Assembly: GCA_010015675.1 (NCBI GenBank)
Contig: ML976978.1
Span: 800,170 to 864,169 of the forward strand
Direction: 5' to 3'
DNA: 64,000 bases
From: Byssothecium circinans
Lineage: Eukaryota; Ascomycota; Dothideomycetes; Pleosporales; Massarinaceae
Shown one piece after another: positions 20,775 through 32,449 of the stretch. The position numbers and the translations under genes are program-made. A model generated the notes under the pieces. The model worked only from the letters and a program-made list of their open reading frames with translations, was not told the DNA's origin and ran no database searches. Within the stretch, counting starts at the first letter, position 1. The number at the start of each line of letters is the position of its first letter.

Positions 20775-20982
20775 CACTAGCAGGGAGGATGGCCGACCCG
20801 CAGTGATACAGACCTTGTAGATGTTTCGAAATGTATAGATAATGGGTGGGTAGAGGTACATGTAGCTACGGCTCAAAAGATCACCACTTTCTAAGCCACA
20901 TGTACCGCCATTGGAAAGCGCTAATTCTTATTTAGTAAAGCGCCTTTTTGAGCGGCCGTGCGCTCGGAATCACTAAAGTGTA
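20775..20982 (-). repeat. Right terminal inverted repeat of the HET island
   Basis: This is the inverse partner of 14742-14943. The perfect 57-base core lies at 20815-20871. Outside it the two arms differ by scattered substitutions and small indels, so they have been separate for some time. Each arm is shorter than the duplication length that RIP normally detects, which may explain why neither is mutated. Confidence 0.85.
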
Positions 20983-21210
20983 CCGCTAGGCTGGCTTTGC
21001 AGGAAAGGTGTATAAGGCGCTAAGACGAAAACAACTAGATAAGTGCTATGTCAGCGCAGCACGTGATTCTAGGGTTGAAAATGTAGCGAAGAGATCATAG
21101 CTAGAAATTTTAGTAGTTTAAGATATGCTACCTTATAAGCAGGCTTTATAAGATACTATACTTATATAATACGCAGAATACTTCTAGGACTAACTAGAAA
21201 TATAATAGCA
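20983..21210. other. Short transition between the HET island and Gypsy A
   Basis: Composition falls from normal to AT-rich by about 21110. No gene. The last five bases (21206-21210, TAGCA) are the target duplication of Gypsy A (TAGCG at 49595-49599). Confidence 0.6.
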
Positions 21211-21327
21211 TGTTACAAACAAAAAGAATACAAGGTATTTAGGACTAGATAATGCAGCGTAGGGTGTGTTAAGCCTAAGAGATAGTAACACAATAATACG
21301 TAAGGCAGAATTAGGTTAGTAGTTATA
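21211..21327 (+). repeat. Gypsy A 5' LTR, first part
   Basis: It starts TGTTACAAAC and matches the start of the 3' LTR at 49087. The LTR resumes at 24365 after MITE2. The two parts total 508 bases, exactly the length of the 3' LTR. Confidence 0.88.
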
Positions 21328-21467
21328 ACGTAAAGCACTATCAAAGCGGCTACACTATCGAAGCGGCCACTTTTACTTAGCAAGGAAAATCAAACTGTAT
21401 TATCTTAATAACAAAGTTAAACCTTAATATTTTCTTCTAAAATTTTAAACCTAGATAGATATATATA

Positions 21468-23325
21468 ATATATTCTACTACTAAGTGCGCTAAACTACTA
21501 AGTGTGCTAGTTTTCCTTAGTAACACTAACTTACTTAACTTTATTATTATTATTATCTGTATTGCTATCTAAAAATATATACTAAGTACTAGCCTCTAAC
21601 TTAGAAGAACCTTCTTTATTAGCTCTATAAGTTCTTATGTTATGCTTAGTCTTACTGCAGTTGCTATAGCACTAGACACCTAGTTGTCATAGTTATTATA
21701 CCTTACCTTTACCCTCTACCTTTGCCTTTTTATAGTTTTAAACTATTCTTAATAGTTTAGAACTATTCTAGTCTACTATAGGACTATACTCTATAGTACT
21801 ACCCTTCTAAATATACTTACGCTTACGTGTTTTACGCTTAGTTATTACTTTAAGTTACTTTTTAAGGTCTTTAATGCGTAACTTTATAAGCGTAGTACTA
21901 TACAGCACTAACTTAGCACCTTTAATAAGCTATAAAAGCCTACCCTGCGCCGTCCGTAGTAATTAAGTAATAGAATTATATATAAACTTTAACTAAAAGC
22001 TAAATTCGCGTATATTACTTAGAGTCCTTAATAGCTATAGCGTCTCTAGTAGTAAGGGTCCTAGTATAGTATATATACGTATATTAAAGTAATTAAGTAC
22101 TACTTACGCGTTTAGAGGGACTAGCACTATTACTTTAAAAGCTTTTTGATAGTTCTAAACTATAAATACACTTAAAAACATGTCTTTAAAGGCTAGTAGG
22201 AACGCTTTCTTATTAACGTAAAAACATGCTTTTACGCTAAGCCTTAAATAATCTTAGAGTACTTATGTTTAAGCGGCGAGAAGCATACTATATTAAGTAG
22301 CTAGAGGATATGTAACGAGTATAGTAGTATATAAAGTATAAAGATCTTATTATTATAATAATAATCCTTAAAATCTTAATTTAGGTAGCTTTCGTAGCTA
22401 TCTAAAATTAGTAACTAATAGACGCTAATAGTTCTTACCTTTATATACGCGTTAAAGTGCTTTAACTATATAAGACTAAGCTTATTATTTATCTATCTAT
22501 TCTCTAAGACTAAGAGCTTCTAATTGCGTAGTATATTAGCTTCCTAATACTATAAAGAGATATAGACGTGTCCTTTATATATAATAAATAGTAAAGTAAA
22601 TATACTATTTAAATATATACTCTAGATCTCTATTACCTACTCTTTATTACCTAGCTAAACTGTTGTAGGCCTTGCTTGCTTCTCTAAGCTAGTAACTACT
22701 TTTATAGAGCTAATAATACCTATCTAAAAGCTGGTCTTATTAAAGTTATATATACTATTATTATATATGCTATACTTTATTTTAGTATCTTATATAAGCT
22801 TAAACTACGCGCTAACTACTTTAGGATCCTTTTATAGAGCTCTTTAATAGTCCTTTAAATAGTTCTAAACTATTTATAACTATTCTAAATAATTTATAAA
22901 CTATACTACCTAGTTAATGCCTACGTTCTTACTACCCTACTTACGCAATAGTTTATTCGCTATATCTAACACTTCATCTAAGGTAGGCGCGAATCCTCGC
23001 AAATTAAGGTTAAGGATATATTAGATAAGCGTGTCCTCTTTAGTTAAAAATAGTTATAAACAGTTTAGTACTATTATTAGTTAAAAGGCTATTCTACGCG
23101 CGCGTTAAAAGAGGGTTTAATAGCGAACGTTAAAGGCTTTAGCAGCGCGTCGGAGGCTTGGAAATTAGCCTAAATAGTAAGCTTAAAGGGCAAGCTCAAT
23201 CCTACCTTCTTGTTAAATAAGTAATAAGTTTGTTAGTTAAGGCATTTTATAATAAGTATAGTATTGTTGTTACTAAGGAAAACTAGCGCACTTAGCAGTT
23301 TAGCGCACTTAGTAGTAGAATACGT
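21468..23325 (-). mobile_element. pogo2: 1858-bp pogo/Fot-type transposon, RIP-mutated
   Basis: It is inserted in MITE2. The left tip has decayed to ATATATTCTAC and the right tip is the inverse of ACGTATTCTAC. Terminal units carry core AGTGCGCTA. The left flank is TA; the right flank reads TT, probably a later mutation. The minus strand encodes the same Fot-type transposase relic as pogo1 and is collinear with it almost throughout. The length equals pogo3 exactly once Gypsy C is removed. Confidence 0.83.
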
Positions 23326-23453
23326 TTTAATCTAGTAGGTATTAAATTTATATAGCCTTAGCTTACGTAATATAGTAGTTATTAGTAAGAGAAGAAATCT
23401 TAGGTAAAACCTACCTTTTACTATAGATTAATAGCTAAACGTTAGTAATATAC

Positions 23454-24218
23454 NNNNNNNNNNNNNNNNNNNNNNNNNNNNNNNNNNNNNNNNNNNNNNN
23501 NNNNNNNNNNNNNNNNNNNNNNNNNNNNNNNNNNNNNNNNNNNNNNNNNNNNNNNNNNNNNNNNNNNNNNNNNNNNNNNNNNNNNNNNNNNNNNNNNNNN
23601 NNNNNNNNNNNNNNNNNNNNNNNNNNNNNNNNNNNNNNNNNNNNNNNNNNNNNNNNNNNNNNNNNNNNNNNNNNNNNNNNNNNNNNNNNNNNNNNNNNNN
23701 NNNNNNNNNNNNNNNNNNNNNNNNNNNNNNNNNNNNNNNNNNNNNNNNNNNNNNNNNNNNNNNNNNNNNNNNNNNNNNNNNNNNNNNNNNNNNNNNNNNN
23801 NNNNNNNNNNNNNNNNNNNNNNNNNNNNNNNNNNNNNNNNNNNNNNNNNNNNNNNNNNNNNNNNNNNNNNNNNNNNNNNNNNNNNNNNNNNNNNNNNNNN
23901 NNNNNNNNNNNNNNNNNNNNNNNNNNNNNNNNNNNNNNNNNNNNNNNNNNNNNNNNNNNNNNNNNNNNNNNNNNNNNNNNNNNNNNNNNNNNNNNNNNNN
24001 NNNNNNNNNNNNNNNNNNNNNNNNNNNNNNNNNNNNNNNNNNNNNNNNNNNNNNNNNNNNNNNNNNNNNNNNNNNNNNNNNNNNNNNNNNNNNNNNNNNN
24101 NNNNNNNNNNNNNNNNNNNNNNNNNNNNNNNNNNNNNNNNNNNNNNNNNNNNNNNNNNNNNNNNNNNNNNNNNNNNNNNNNNNNNNNNNNNNNNNNNNNN
24201 NNNNNNNNNNNNNNNNNN
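23454..24218. other. Assembly gap (765 N) inside MITE2
   Basis: A run of undetermined bases. Comparison with the complete MITE1 suggests that roughly 650 bases are really missing, so the N count is an estimate. Confidence 0.9.
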
Positions 24219-24364
24219 TATCTATATTATATATATCTATATTTAAAATTTCAGCTTTATAGCTCTAGTATTTAAATTGTTATTAAAGGTTGAATGTTTG
24301 ATTTTCCGCCAAGCAAAAAGTGGCCGCTTCGATGGTGTAGCCGCTTCGATGGTGCTTTACGTTA

Positions 24365-24755
24365 TAATAAAAGAATATTTAGTAAGATTAGTAGTCTTAG
24401 CACTAAGCAACCTAAGTATAAGTTCCTTAGCATAATTAGTAGGATTGCCGCTAAGTATGCTAATTATAATAATCTAAAGGAATAGAATAAGTAGTATAAA
24501 GACTAGATAGATTTCCTTTATCTTTCTAATTCTAATTCTTTATAGTTAATTCTTTATATAGCTTATCTCTTACCTAGATTAAGACTTATTAGTTATTCTA
24601 TAGTTTATTATAGAATTAGTTATCTTTAGTAAAGATAATAACTTTATATATTTACCTTTTAAATTACTAAAGCTTACTATAATAGAGTATACACTTACCT
24701 TACTAGCTTACCCTAACCTAGACTAGGATTCTAGTATGTATATCCTCCTATAACA
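24365..24755 (+). repeat. Gypsy A 5' LTR, second part
   Basis: It continues the LTR after MITE2 and ends CCTATAACA. The sequence directly following (CTTTAACTACCTATAGG) is the primer-binding position and is shared with Gypsy B and C. Confidence 0.88.
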
Positions 24756-24875
24756 CTTTAACTACCTATAGGTTTAAGAACTTAAATATATAGTATAGCG
24801 ACCCCTACTACCCTACGTGCCGCTAGTAGTAGTGTTAGTACACCTGCTTTAAATCTAGTATTAGTAATAGCTACC

Positions 24876-25745
24876 TAGGCTAACTAAATATAGCAATAGG
24901 CTACACAAATTAATAAGTTAATATAGGCAATTGCTTAACTATAAGCTAAGGACGTTATACTCTATAGAAAGATTACAGCGCTAGAGAAGTATAATAAAGG
25001 ATAAGATAGCTTAAAGCTATTCCTTACTAATATAGATTTATACTATTAGTTTAACTCTATAATAGGGGATTAAGATAAAATCCTTGCAGATAGTATATAC
25101 CTAAAGGATAGGGCAGCTACTTAGATACAACCCTTTATAGATAACTATCTTATAAATAAGATAAAGAGCTATTAAGATAATATAAAGGCTATCTTTAAGA
25201 GCTAGACAGCGTTTAAAGAAAAGATCTAGAAGGTGTTTAGCAAACTTAATAAAAAGACCTAAGTAAAGTAAAAGATATCTTAGATCTAGCAGAAGAAGTT
25301 AGTTGCAAAGTATATAATAGAGTTTAAACAGCTATAGTTAAAGATTAATTAGGATAATATGCTATTACGCATAGCTTTTTATAATAAGTTAAAAGAAGTA
25401 GTTAAGGATAGGATAATCTACTATAATAAGCTAGATAACTTGCAAGATATAATTAACCTAGCTACCTAAATTAATAATTAACTCTATAAACAAGCGCTAT
25501 AGAAGAAATAATAGGATATAATAATTATTCCTAACTATAGAAGGTATAGAAAACCTAGGATACTATAATATAACTAAAATAGTAATATAGTAATAATAGA
25601 TAAGATCTAATAGAAAAAGCGTTTTAATAAAGGCAAGGGAAGACAGCTAGACAGCTTAACCTATAAATAACGCTAAGAATGCTTTAAGAAGAAGGTATGC
25701 CTCTAATATAGTAAAGTAGGACACTTCTACAGAGACTACCTAAAG
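24876..25745 (+). pseudogene. Gypsy A gag relic with zinc knuckle
   Basis: A plus-strand frame with many TAG/TAA reads as a helical Gag: acidic and Gln-rich, with a KIQKVFSKLNKK-like stretch once stops are read as Gln. It ends in a nucleocapsid zinc knuckle at 25698-25739. There the CCHC pattern C-x2-C-x4-H-x4-C survives as C-L-*-Y-S-K-V-G-H-F-Y-R-D-Y; the second and fourth cysteines have become Tyr (TGC/TGT to TAC/TAT), a G-to-A change typical of RIP. Gag packages the element RNA in virus-like particles. Non-functional here. Confidence 0.75.
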
Positions 25746-27639
25746 AACTAAGCTAGAAAGCTTAGAGTAATTAAGATTAGGATAATTAAGTTTAAGGTAA
25801 TAGGACCTAAGGAGAATAAACTAAAAGTGCTATAATAGCAGCCTACTCCTTATTTACCTTTAGAATATAATTAGATAATAGAACTATCTAATAATAACGT
25901 TAGTAATATAGAACCCGCTTTAGCCTAGATAATAAGCTCTAAAGATAAGTATAAAGTAGTCTAACCTTTAAACTAGATAGATAACTATAAGGTCCTCTAA
26001 TAGCTAAAAGAAGGTCTATGCTAGATATATAAAGAAAATACATATAAAAGAGAAACGTACACCTAAGACACGTTAGTGCGTAAAGGACACGCTAATAAAG
26101 TAGTAGTAGAAGCAATAAAAAAGCAAAGCCTATAAATAAAAGTATAATAAATTAAGGTTAATAATAAATATAATAAAGTTAATTAGTATAACTATATAAG
26201 AGAGTACTATATTACTTACCTATAAAAGAGAAGAAGCGTGTAATATACGCCTAAATAAGCCTCTTACGCCCTACTCCTTAAAAAAGATTACTTAGAAGAT
26301 AACTATTACGCATACTACTTTAAGTACTAGTAATAATAGCATAAACGCCTAGGATAGAGTAGGTGCTATAATACGCATTGCTAACTATACTAGCTAAGCA
26401 AGCACGTTGCAGGGTATTAGCTAGCTAGCCTAATAGATAGCAAGGTATTAATATATAATAATAACCTATATCTATACTACTACCCTATAGGATATCCTTT
26501 AGATAAAGGATATAAGGAGCTTAATTAGAACTAATGCAATATACTACTAGAGTGCATATTCTACCTCCTCTTAAAGAAAGAAGCGGTATAGTTAAAGCGT
26601 AGAGCTAGCTATAAGTTACTACTCCCTTTTAAGTGCTTAGCAGACGTTTGCTAATATTATAAATACCTAACACTTCTTGATAAAATAAAGGAAGATACCT
26701 TTAAAAAGAAATAAGCATTTACATAATAGGTATAGCAAACGTTGCTAGAACAGTAATATTAGCTATAAGGCTATCTAGAGGATAGGGTAGCTAAAGATAA
26801 TATCTTATATACTTAGACTATAAGACACCCTCCTAGAACTAGTAGATAAAGAAGTTATAATAATTTACCTTATAACTAGTGCTTTAATAATATATATTAA
26901 GTATATTTATTAGAGAAACTTAAGAAAGGTTTTCTATAAAGAGATTCTACCCTAATAGAGTACGACTGCTTATTATAGACAGCCTATTATAATAACTACT
27001 ATCTAATACACCTATCTAAGAAATAAGGAATAAGTTAGTTTCTAAAGAAACCTTAGAAGTTAAAAAACTAGGATGCTACTAGGAATAAGGTTACGCTAGC
27101 AAGGGCATTCCTATAACAACCCTATATAATATATAGCACCTAGAACTACTAATTTATTAACTAAAAGTAAAGGTACGCGTATATAGATGCAGGCTTACAG
27201 CACTAATAGATAGTAAAGCTATATAGATAATTATCTCCCTATAAGTAGTTAAGAAGTTTAACATACCCTATTAAGATAAGGAATGTTTAATATAAGTAGT
27301 ATTAGCTAATAATAGACTAATATCTTATAGTAATAGATTCTTAAGGTTAGAGACCTAAGAAGTATTATTCTACGTACTTAAAATTAAAGATACAACATCC
27401 CTTAATATTATAGATCTTAGTAAAGAAGATATATTAATTAGGTATAATTAGCTTAGGAAGCATAATTCTACTATAGATTAGTAGAAAGGAATAATAATTA
27501 GCTAAAAACCTACGCGCAAGGTTACTAAAACACGCTATAGAAGATTAAGCCTAGTAATCTAAAGCTTATTTAGTTAAACTAGATAGATTAGTAAGATATT
27601 ACCTTATAAGGTTAGGAAGATCTATAAGAAGGACCCTTT

Positions 27640-29060
27640 ATAAATAAAAGTTATTTAGATATAGAGAGTTGCGCCTATAAAGGATAAACCTTAACCTATA
27701 ATACTACTAGAATATAAGGAATTTTAAAATCTATTTAAGGAATAAGATAAAACTGTATTACTAGAACACTAGAAGTAGGATTACAAGATTTATTTAAAAG
27801 AAGGCGTAAAGCTACGCCTAGGACTAATATATCTACTTATGTAGGACTAGTAAAAGGAACTATAAACTTATATTAAAAAGAATATAAAGTAAGGATATAT
27901 ATAAGAAAGTGTAAGCCTAATAGCTTTACTAATTCTCTTTATCTTAAAGAAGAATAAGAAGCTATAGCTCTATATAAATTTTAGATAGCTTAACTATATT
28001 ATAAGAAAGAACTATTACCCTCTTCCTCTTATTTAGGAACTTATAGACCGCCTCTAAAGAGCTAAGTAAATTATAAAATTTAATATACAAGATAGATTCT
28101 ATTAGATATAAATTGCTAAAGGCTTTAAATAGCTAATAGCCTTTAAAACTTATTATAGACTATATAAGTATATAGTTATGCCTTTTAGGCTTATAAACGC
28201 GCCTGCAATATTTTAGGCGCTTATTAATAAAGTACTCTATAAATACTTAGACGTTTTTATAATAGCGTACTTAGATAATATACTAGTATATACCTTAGGA
28301 ACGCTTAAAGATTATATTAAACATATTAAAAAGATGCTTAGGAAACTTAGAGAGTATTAATTACCCTTATAGCTAGAAAAATACAAATTCTACGTTATAA
28401 AGACGGACTATTTAGGATTTGTTATCTTATAAAAAGGCATCACTATAGACCTAAAAAAAGTTAAAACTATAAAAGATTAGCTAAAACTTAAAATAGTAAA
28501 AGGTATATAATCCTTTCTAAAATTTACTAACTTCTATTAAGAGTTTATTATAGGATACTTAAAAACTATAGCGCCTCTTACGGAAATTACTAAAAAGAAA
28601 GAGGGATTCTATTAGAGATAAGAATAGTAGAAGGCTTTTAAAAAGCTTAAGAAATTATTCCTATTAGCTCCTATATTATAAATGCACGACCTAGAACGAC
28701 TACTATAAGTAGAAATAGATATATTAGATTACGCCTTAAGAGTAATTCTCTTATAGCAAGGTAATAATAAAAAGTAAAGACTAGTATTTTACTACTCATA
28801 GAAGTTCTTAAGAGCAGAACTTAACTATAATATTTATAATAAGAAACTACTAGTAATAGTAGATGCCTTTAAATAGTAGTAAGCCTAGTTAATAGGTGCT
28901 AAATACTAGGTAGAGGTATATTTAGATTACTAGAACCTAATAAGTTTTATAACAACTAAAAAACTTAACTAATAATAGGTTAGATAAGCTAAGATAATAG
29001 TAGATTATAATTTTAAAGTACACTATTACCTAGGATTGCTAAATAGAGTGGTAGATGCTC
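27640..29060 (+). pseudogene. Gypsy A reverse transcriptase and RNase H relic
   Basis: One plus-strand frame gives the Gypsy reverse transcriptase. Seen in order: a LRLGPIYLL-like start, LNYIIRKNYYPLPLIQELID, RLINAPAIFQALIN, and the catalytic YLDNILVYT at about 28268-28290, where the second Asp of YxDD is Asn (GAT to AAT). These are followed by DYLGFV, a FLKFTNFYQEFI region and the RNase H part with an LFYYS-like QRLVFYYSQKFL and ELNYNIYNKKLL. Many TAG/TAA stand for Gln/Trp. A protease could not be placed with confidence in 25750-27640. The loss of the catalytic Asp alone would kill the enzyme. Confidence 0.85.
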
Positions 29061-29238
29061 TTAGCTAAAGATCTAACTTTTAGGAAATAGATTAACTTAT
29101 TACACATGACGCAGTCCTATAGATAGATAGTAATAGTAGTCTAAGCTATAATTAACCTTAATTAGCTAAGGTAGCTAGGATTAATTACTAAGGACTAGAA
29201 GTGCGTAACTTTAAGGACTATAGCTGCTTAACTCTAGA

Positions 29239-29699
29239 TGTTACTAAGGGGTATACTTGCTAAGGCCTAGTCTAGGTAAAGGGAGGTTAGTTAGTATAAG
29301 GTGTATACGTTAGGTAGTAGGCTTTAGTAGTTTAAAAGGTAAATATACTAAAGTAACTAATTCTATAACAAACTATAGAATAACTAAGTATTAATCTAGG
29401 TAAGAGATAAACTATAGAGAGTTAACTATAAAAAATTAGAATCTAAAAGATAAAGAAAATCTTTTTAGTCTTTATACTATGTACTCTGCTCCTTTAATAA
29501 GTCCTTAATCCTGCCTAGAGCCTCTGCTCCTTTAGTTCCTAGGATCTCTACCTAATCCTAGGATCTATAGAATTCTTAGGCCTTAGTAGGATTATAATTA
29601 CATAACTAACGCCCTAACCTTGCCTAGCGCCCTACTATCTAATGCTCTCCTTAAGCGTATCATCTCTGCGTGGCTACGTCTATCTATTGTCTTATAATA
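29239..29699 (-). repeat. Gypsy B 3' LTR
   Basis: It pairs with 37214-37674, same length (461 bp). On the plus strand it starts TGTTACTAAGG and ends TTATAATA. Confidence 0.9.
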
Positions 29700-30041
29700 T
29701 TATCCCCCTTTTTATAGTTATTATCCTAATATTCTAGGAGGTATATCTGCTATACCACTTCTTCTTATAGCTAGTATATAAGTCATGCGTGTCCTTAGTT
29801 ACTTGTAGTGTTATAGCCTTTTCTAAGGTTTTACTAACCTTCTTCTAACTATACCTAAAGTTCTGTCTAAGTTATTAACTGCGTGTTATCGCTATTGCGC
29901 TAACTAAATCTATTCTTAAGGACTAGAGATAACACCGGGTTACAAGTGTTATTAGAAGCGTAAGCTTCGTTATTTTGTTAATGCGGCTATAGGTTAGTGC
30001 GCTACTTATATTTAAGTTTATACTAAGAATAGTTTGTTTAT

Positions 30042-30330
30042 TCCTAAAGAAGAGTAGGAGAAAGTATAAATAGAAAAAGAAAAAAAGTAAATTACGCTTC
30101 TTCGCTCTAAGGTAGAGGCTGCGTAGCTTTAAGCTAAGTCTACTTAACTTTACGTTAAGCTAGCTAAGTTAGAGGCCCGCGAGTACTCCTTTATAAACTA
30201 GGATTATTACATCCCAACCGTAATAGATGCTGCTTAAGAGGTAGAGACTTTATAGAGTATAGAGACTATCGCTTTAGCTAAACCGCCACTATCTAAACTA
30301 TTGTTAACTAACTTAGGCTAGTTATAGGCT
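30042..30330 (+). pseudogene. Antisense ORF relic near the 3' end of Gypsy B
   Basis: It runs opposite to gag-pol. A plus-strand frame, reading TAG/TAA as Gln/Trp, gives FIPKEE, a Lys-rich run, ITLLRSKVEAA, then KLAKLEAREYSF, DYYIPTVIDAA and EVETL-SIET. The same frame with the same words occurs in Gypsy C (39175-39440) and Gypsy D (61075-61330). It looks like a basic, coiled-coil-prone protein. The function is unknown; antisense or additional 3' ORFs occur in several LTR-retrotransposon lineages, but I cannot name this one. Confidence 0.5.
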
Positions 30331-30469
30331 AATCCTTTTTCAATCTCTTTTAATCCTTCCTTATCTTTTATCTTTTCTAGTTTCCTAGCGAATACAGAGT
30401 TATTACCTTTAGATACTATTAGTAGTAGTCCTTTACTAATTACTTATAGTTTATAAGATTCTATATTAG

Positions 30470-30660
30470 TTCCTAAGTGTTCTAGCTATCTAGCTAATCT
30501 TTATACTTAACTAAGTACTTCTACTAACACTTAAACTTCTACAGGTCTTTAATTTCCTTAACCTCATAGTCCTTATCCTTAAGCTTAACCTATATCTTAA
30601 TCTTAGCGTCTAGTAGTACTAGTTCTAGGAGTAATTTATAAAAGATAAGGTATATACGTA
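30470..30660 (-). pseudogene. Gypsy B chromodomain relic
   Basis: The minus strand reads KYLVK followed by stop (Trp), a Lys/Gly pair, LDS and a Glu-x-Thr-like region, matching the YLVKWKG...ENTWEP block of chromodomains at the C-terminus of chromovirus integrases. Such domains bind methylated histone H3 Lys9 and direct insertion to heterochromatin. Confidence 0.6.
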
Positions 30661-32449
30661 TGCCTTTAGGGAGCTTTAATCTAAACGTGATAGGTCCCTT
30701 AGCCTCTAGGATCTAGAATAGTCCTATTTAGAGGTTATCTAATTTATCGTATAGTCGTTTAGTTTTTAAATTTTTTTATAATAGGAAAACTTTATCCCCC
30801 TCTTTAAGGGTTAGTCCTTTAAGCCTTTTCTTATTTACTAATTTAGCTGTTATAAGGTTTTGTTAAGCAATCCGTTAGCTTAATTTATCATGCAACTCGC
30901 GAAGGAGTCGTGCCTTATTGTTAGCCTTAGCTGAAAGGCTCTTAACGTCCTTAGGATCCTAATAAGCAACTAGCTTATATCCGTAATTCGCGTAGTATGG
31001 CGAGTATCTTATCGTTAATAATCTTATACTATTGTAGGCTAATTATGCTGTTAGTAGGAGTTTAACCTAGTTATCCTACAGCTTATTAGCGTATATCCTT
31101 AGATACTATTCTAGTGTCTAGTTCGTTCGTTCTATCTAGCTATCTATTTATAGATAGAAGCTAGTTAAAAGTCTCCTATTAACTCGAAGCTTCGCTAGGA
31201 ATATGCTTTAATACTTAGAGGTAAATAGTATTCTATAATTAGTAATAAACTATTCTAGTATACTATGTTAACTAATAAGTGCCTTAGTTACTTCGTAAGC
31301 TATTTCTTTAGCTGTAACTGTTTCTTCTATTAGTATAAATATTAATGCTTTAGTTAATTAATTAATAATTACTAATATTAAATTGCATAGCTATGCTAAT
31401 CTAGGTTCTAACGATCTTAGGAGCTTTATAATAAAGTCTATCATAATGCTAATCTATAGGTGTATAGGTAGTTCTAGCGGCTAGAGTAATCTATAAGGCT
31501 TATATCTCTTAGGTTTATTTTTAGAATATACTAAATAGTCGCCTATCGTATTCTAAACCGTTTTTTGTACATTAGGTATTAAGTATTTATTTAAAATTTA
31601 TCGAACTATTTTATTGATTCCTAGGTGTCCGTATTCCTTAGATTCGTGTAGCTTTCATATCAAGGTTAGTACATAAGTTTTGTGTAGTATAATCTACTAC
31701 TCCTTATCTTAGGGCAGCCTTACCCTAAGGTGCTTAACTAGGTCGTATTCTGCCCTCTATTCTAGGGTTAATTAACTATAGTCCGTAAAGTCATGTACTT
31801 CTAGTTCCTAGTAATTAATTCTAGCTACTTTAGTTAATTAGAGTTGATTATAGCTTAGACTGCTATTATTGCCTTTTCGTAGGACCGCATTATACGTAAT
31901 AGGTCTATTAGTTTCTTAAAGATTAGATTATTAGCTAAGAGCGTCCGCCGCTCTATTTAGTAATCCTAGGTGATAGTGTACTTTAAAGTCGTAGTCTACT
32001 ATTATCTTAGCCTATCTAACCTATTGTTAGTTAAGCTTCTTAGTTATTATAAAACTTATTAGGTTCTAGTAGTCTAAATATACTTCTACCTAGTATTTAG
32101 CGCCTATTAACTAGGCTCGCTATTATTTAAAGGTATCTACTATCGCTAGTAGTTCCTTATTGTAAACGTTGTAGTTAAGTTCTGCTCTTAAGAACTTCTA
32201 AGAGTAGTAGAATACTAGTCTTTATTTTCTATTCTTACCTTACTATAAGAGAATTACTCTTAAGGTATAGTCTAATATATCTATCTCTACTCATAGTAGT
32301 TGTTCTAGGTCGTGCATCTATAGTATAAAGGCTAATAGGAATAGTTCCTTAAGCTTCTTAAAAGCGTCTTCTTATTTTGTTCCATATCTAAATTCCTATT
32401 TTATCCTGTTAACTTCTTTCTTAGTAATATCTGTAAGAGGCGCTGTAGT

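Larger units (their letters stand above)
14744..20980. mobile_element. 6.2-kb TIR-bounded island carrying a HET-domain gene
   Basis: A 6237-bp segment of ordinary base composition is enclosed by imperfect inverted repeats of about 200 bp. Their outer ends are CACTTCAG (left) and the inverse of CACTTTAG (right), each flanked by TA (14742-14743, 20981-20982). It carries three gene models: a HET-domain gene (+), a two-intron gene (-) and a multi-exon gene (+). No transposase is seen, so if it is a transposon it is non-autonomous and gene-carrying. The sharp change to RIP-mutated sequence outside both ends supports the borders. The outermost base is uncertain, because weak similarity may continue some 40-50 bases outward. 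Confidence 0.6.
21328..24362. mobile_element. MITE2, inserted in the Gypsy A 5' LTR and split by pogo2
   Basis: The ends are ACGTAAAGCACTATCAAAG and the inverse of ACGTAAAGCACCATCGAAG, each with two 17-bp units of core AAGCGGCC. Comparison with the intact 3' LTR of Gypsy A shows a clean TA target duplication. It holds pogo2 (21468-23325) and an assembly gap. The interior outside these matches MITE1. Confidence 0.85.

Noticed and set aside
24294..24485. 63-codon frame across the right end of MITE2
   Set aside because: It begins in MITE2 and ends in the Gypsy A LTR, so it is a junction artefact of an insertion.
24756..24790. T-loop-like GGTTCAAGAACC as a tRNA gene
   Set aside because: No acceptor, D or anticodon arm can be folded around it, and it recurs at the same place in each Gypsy copy.
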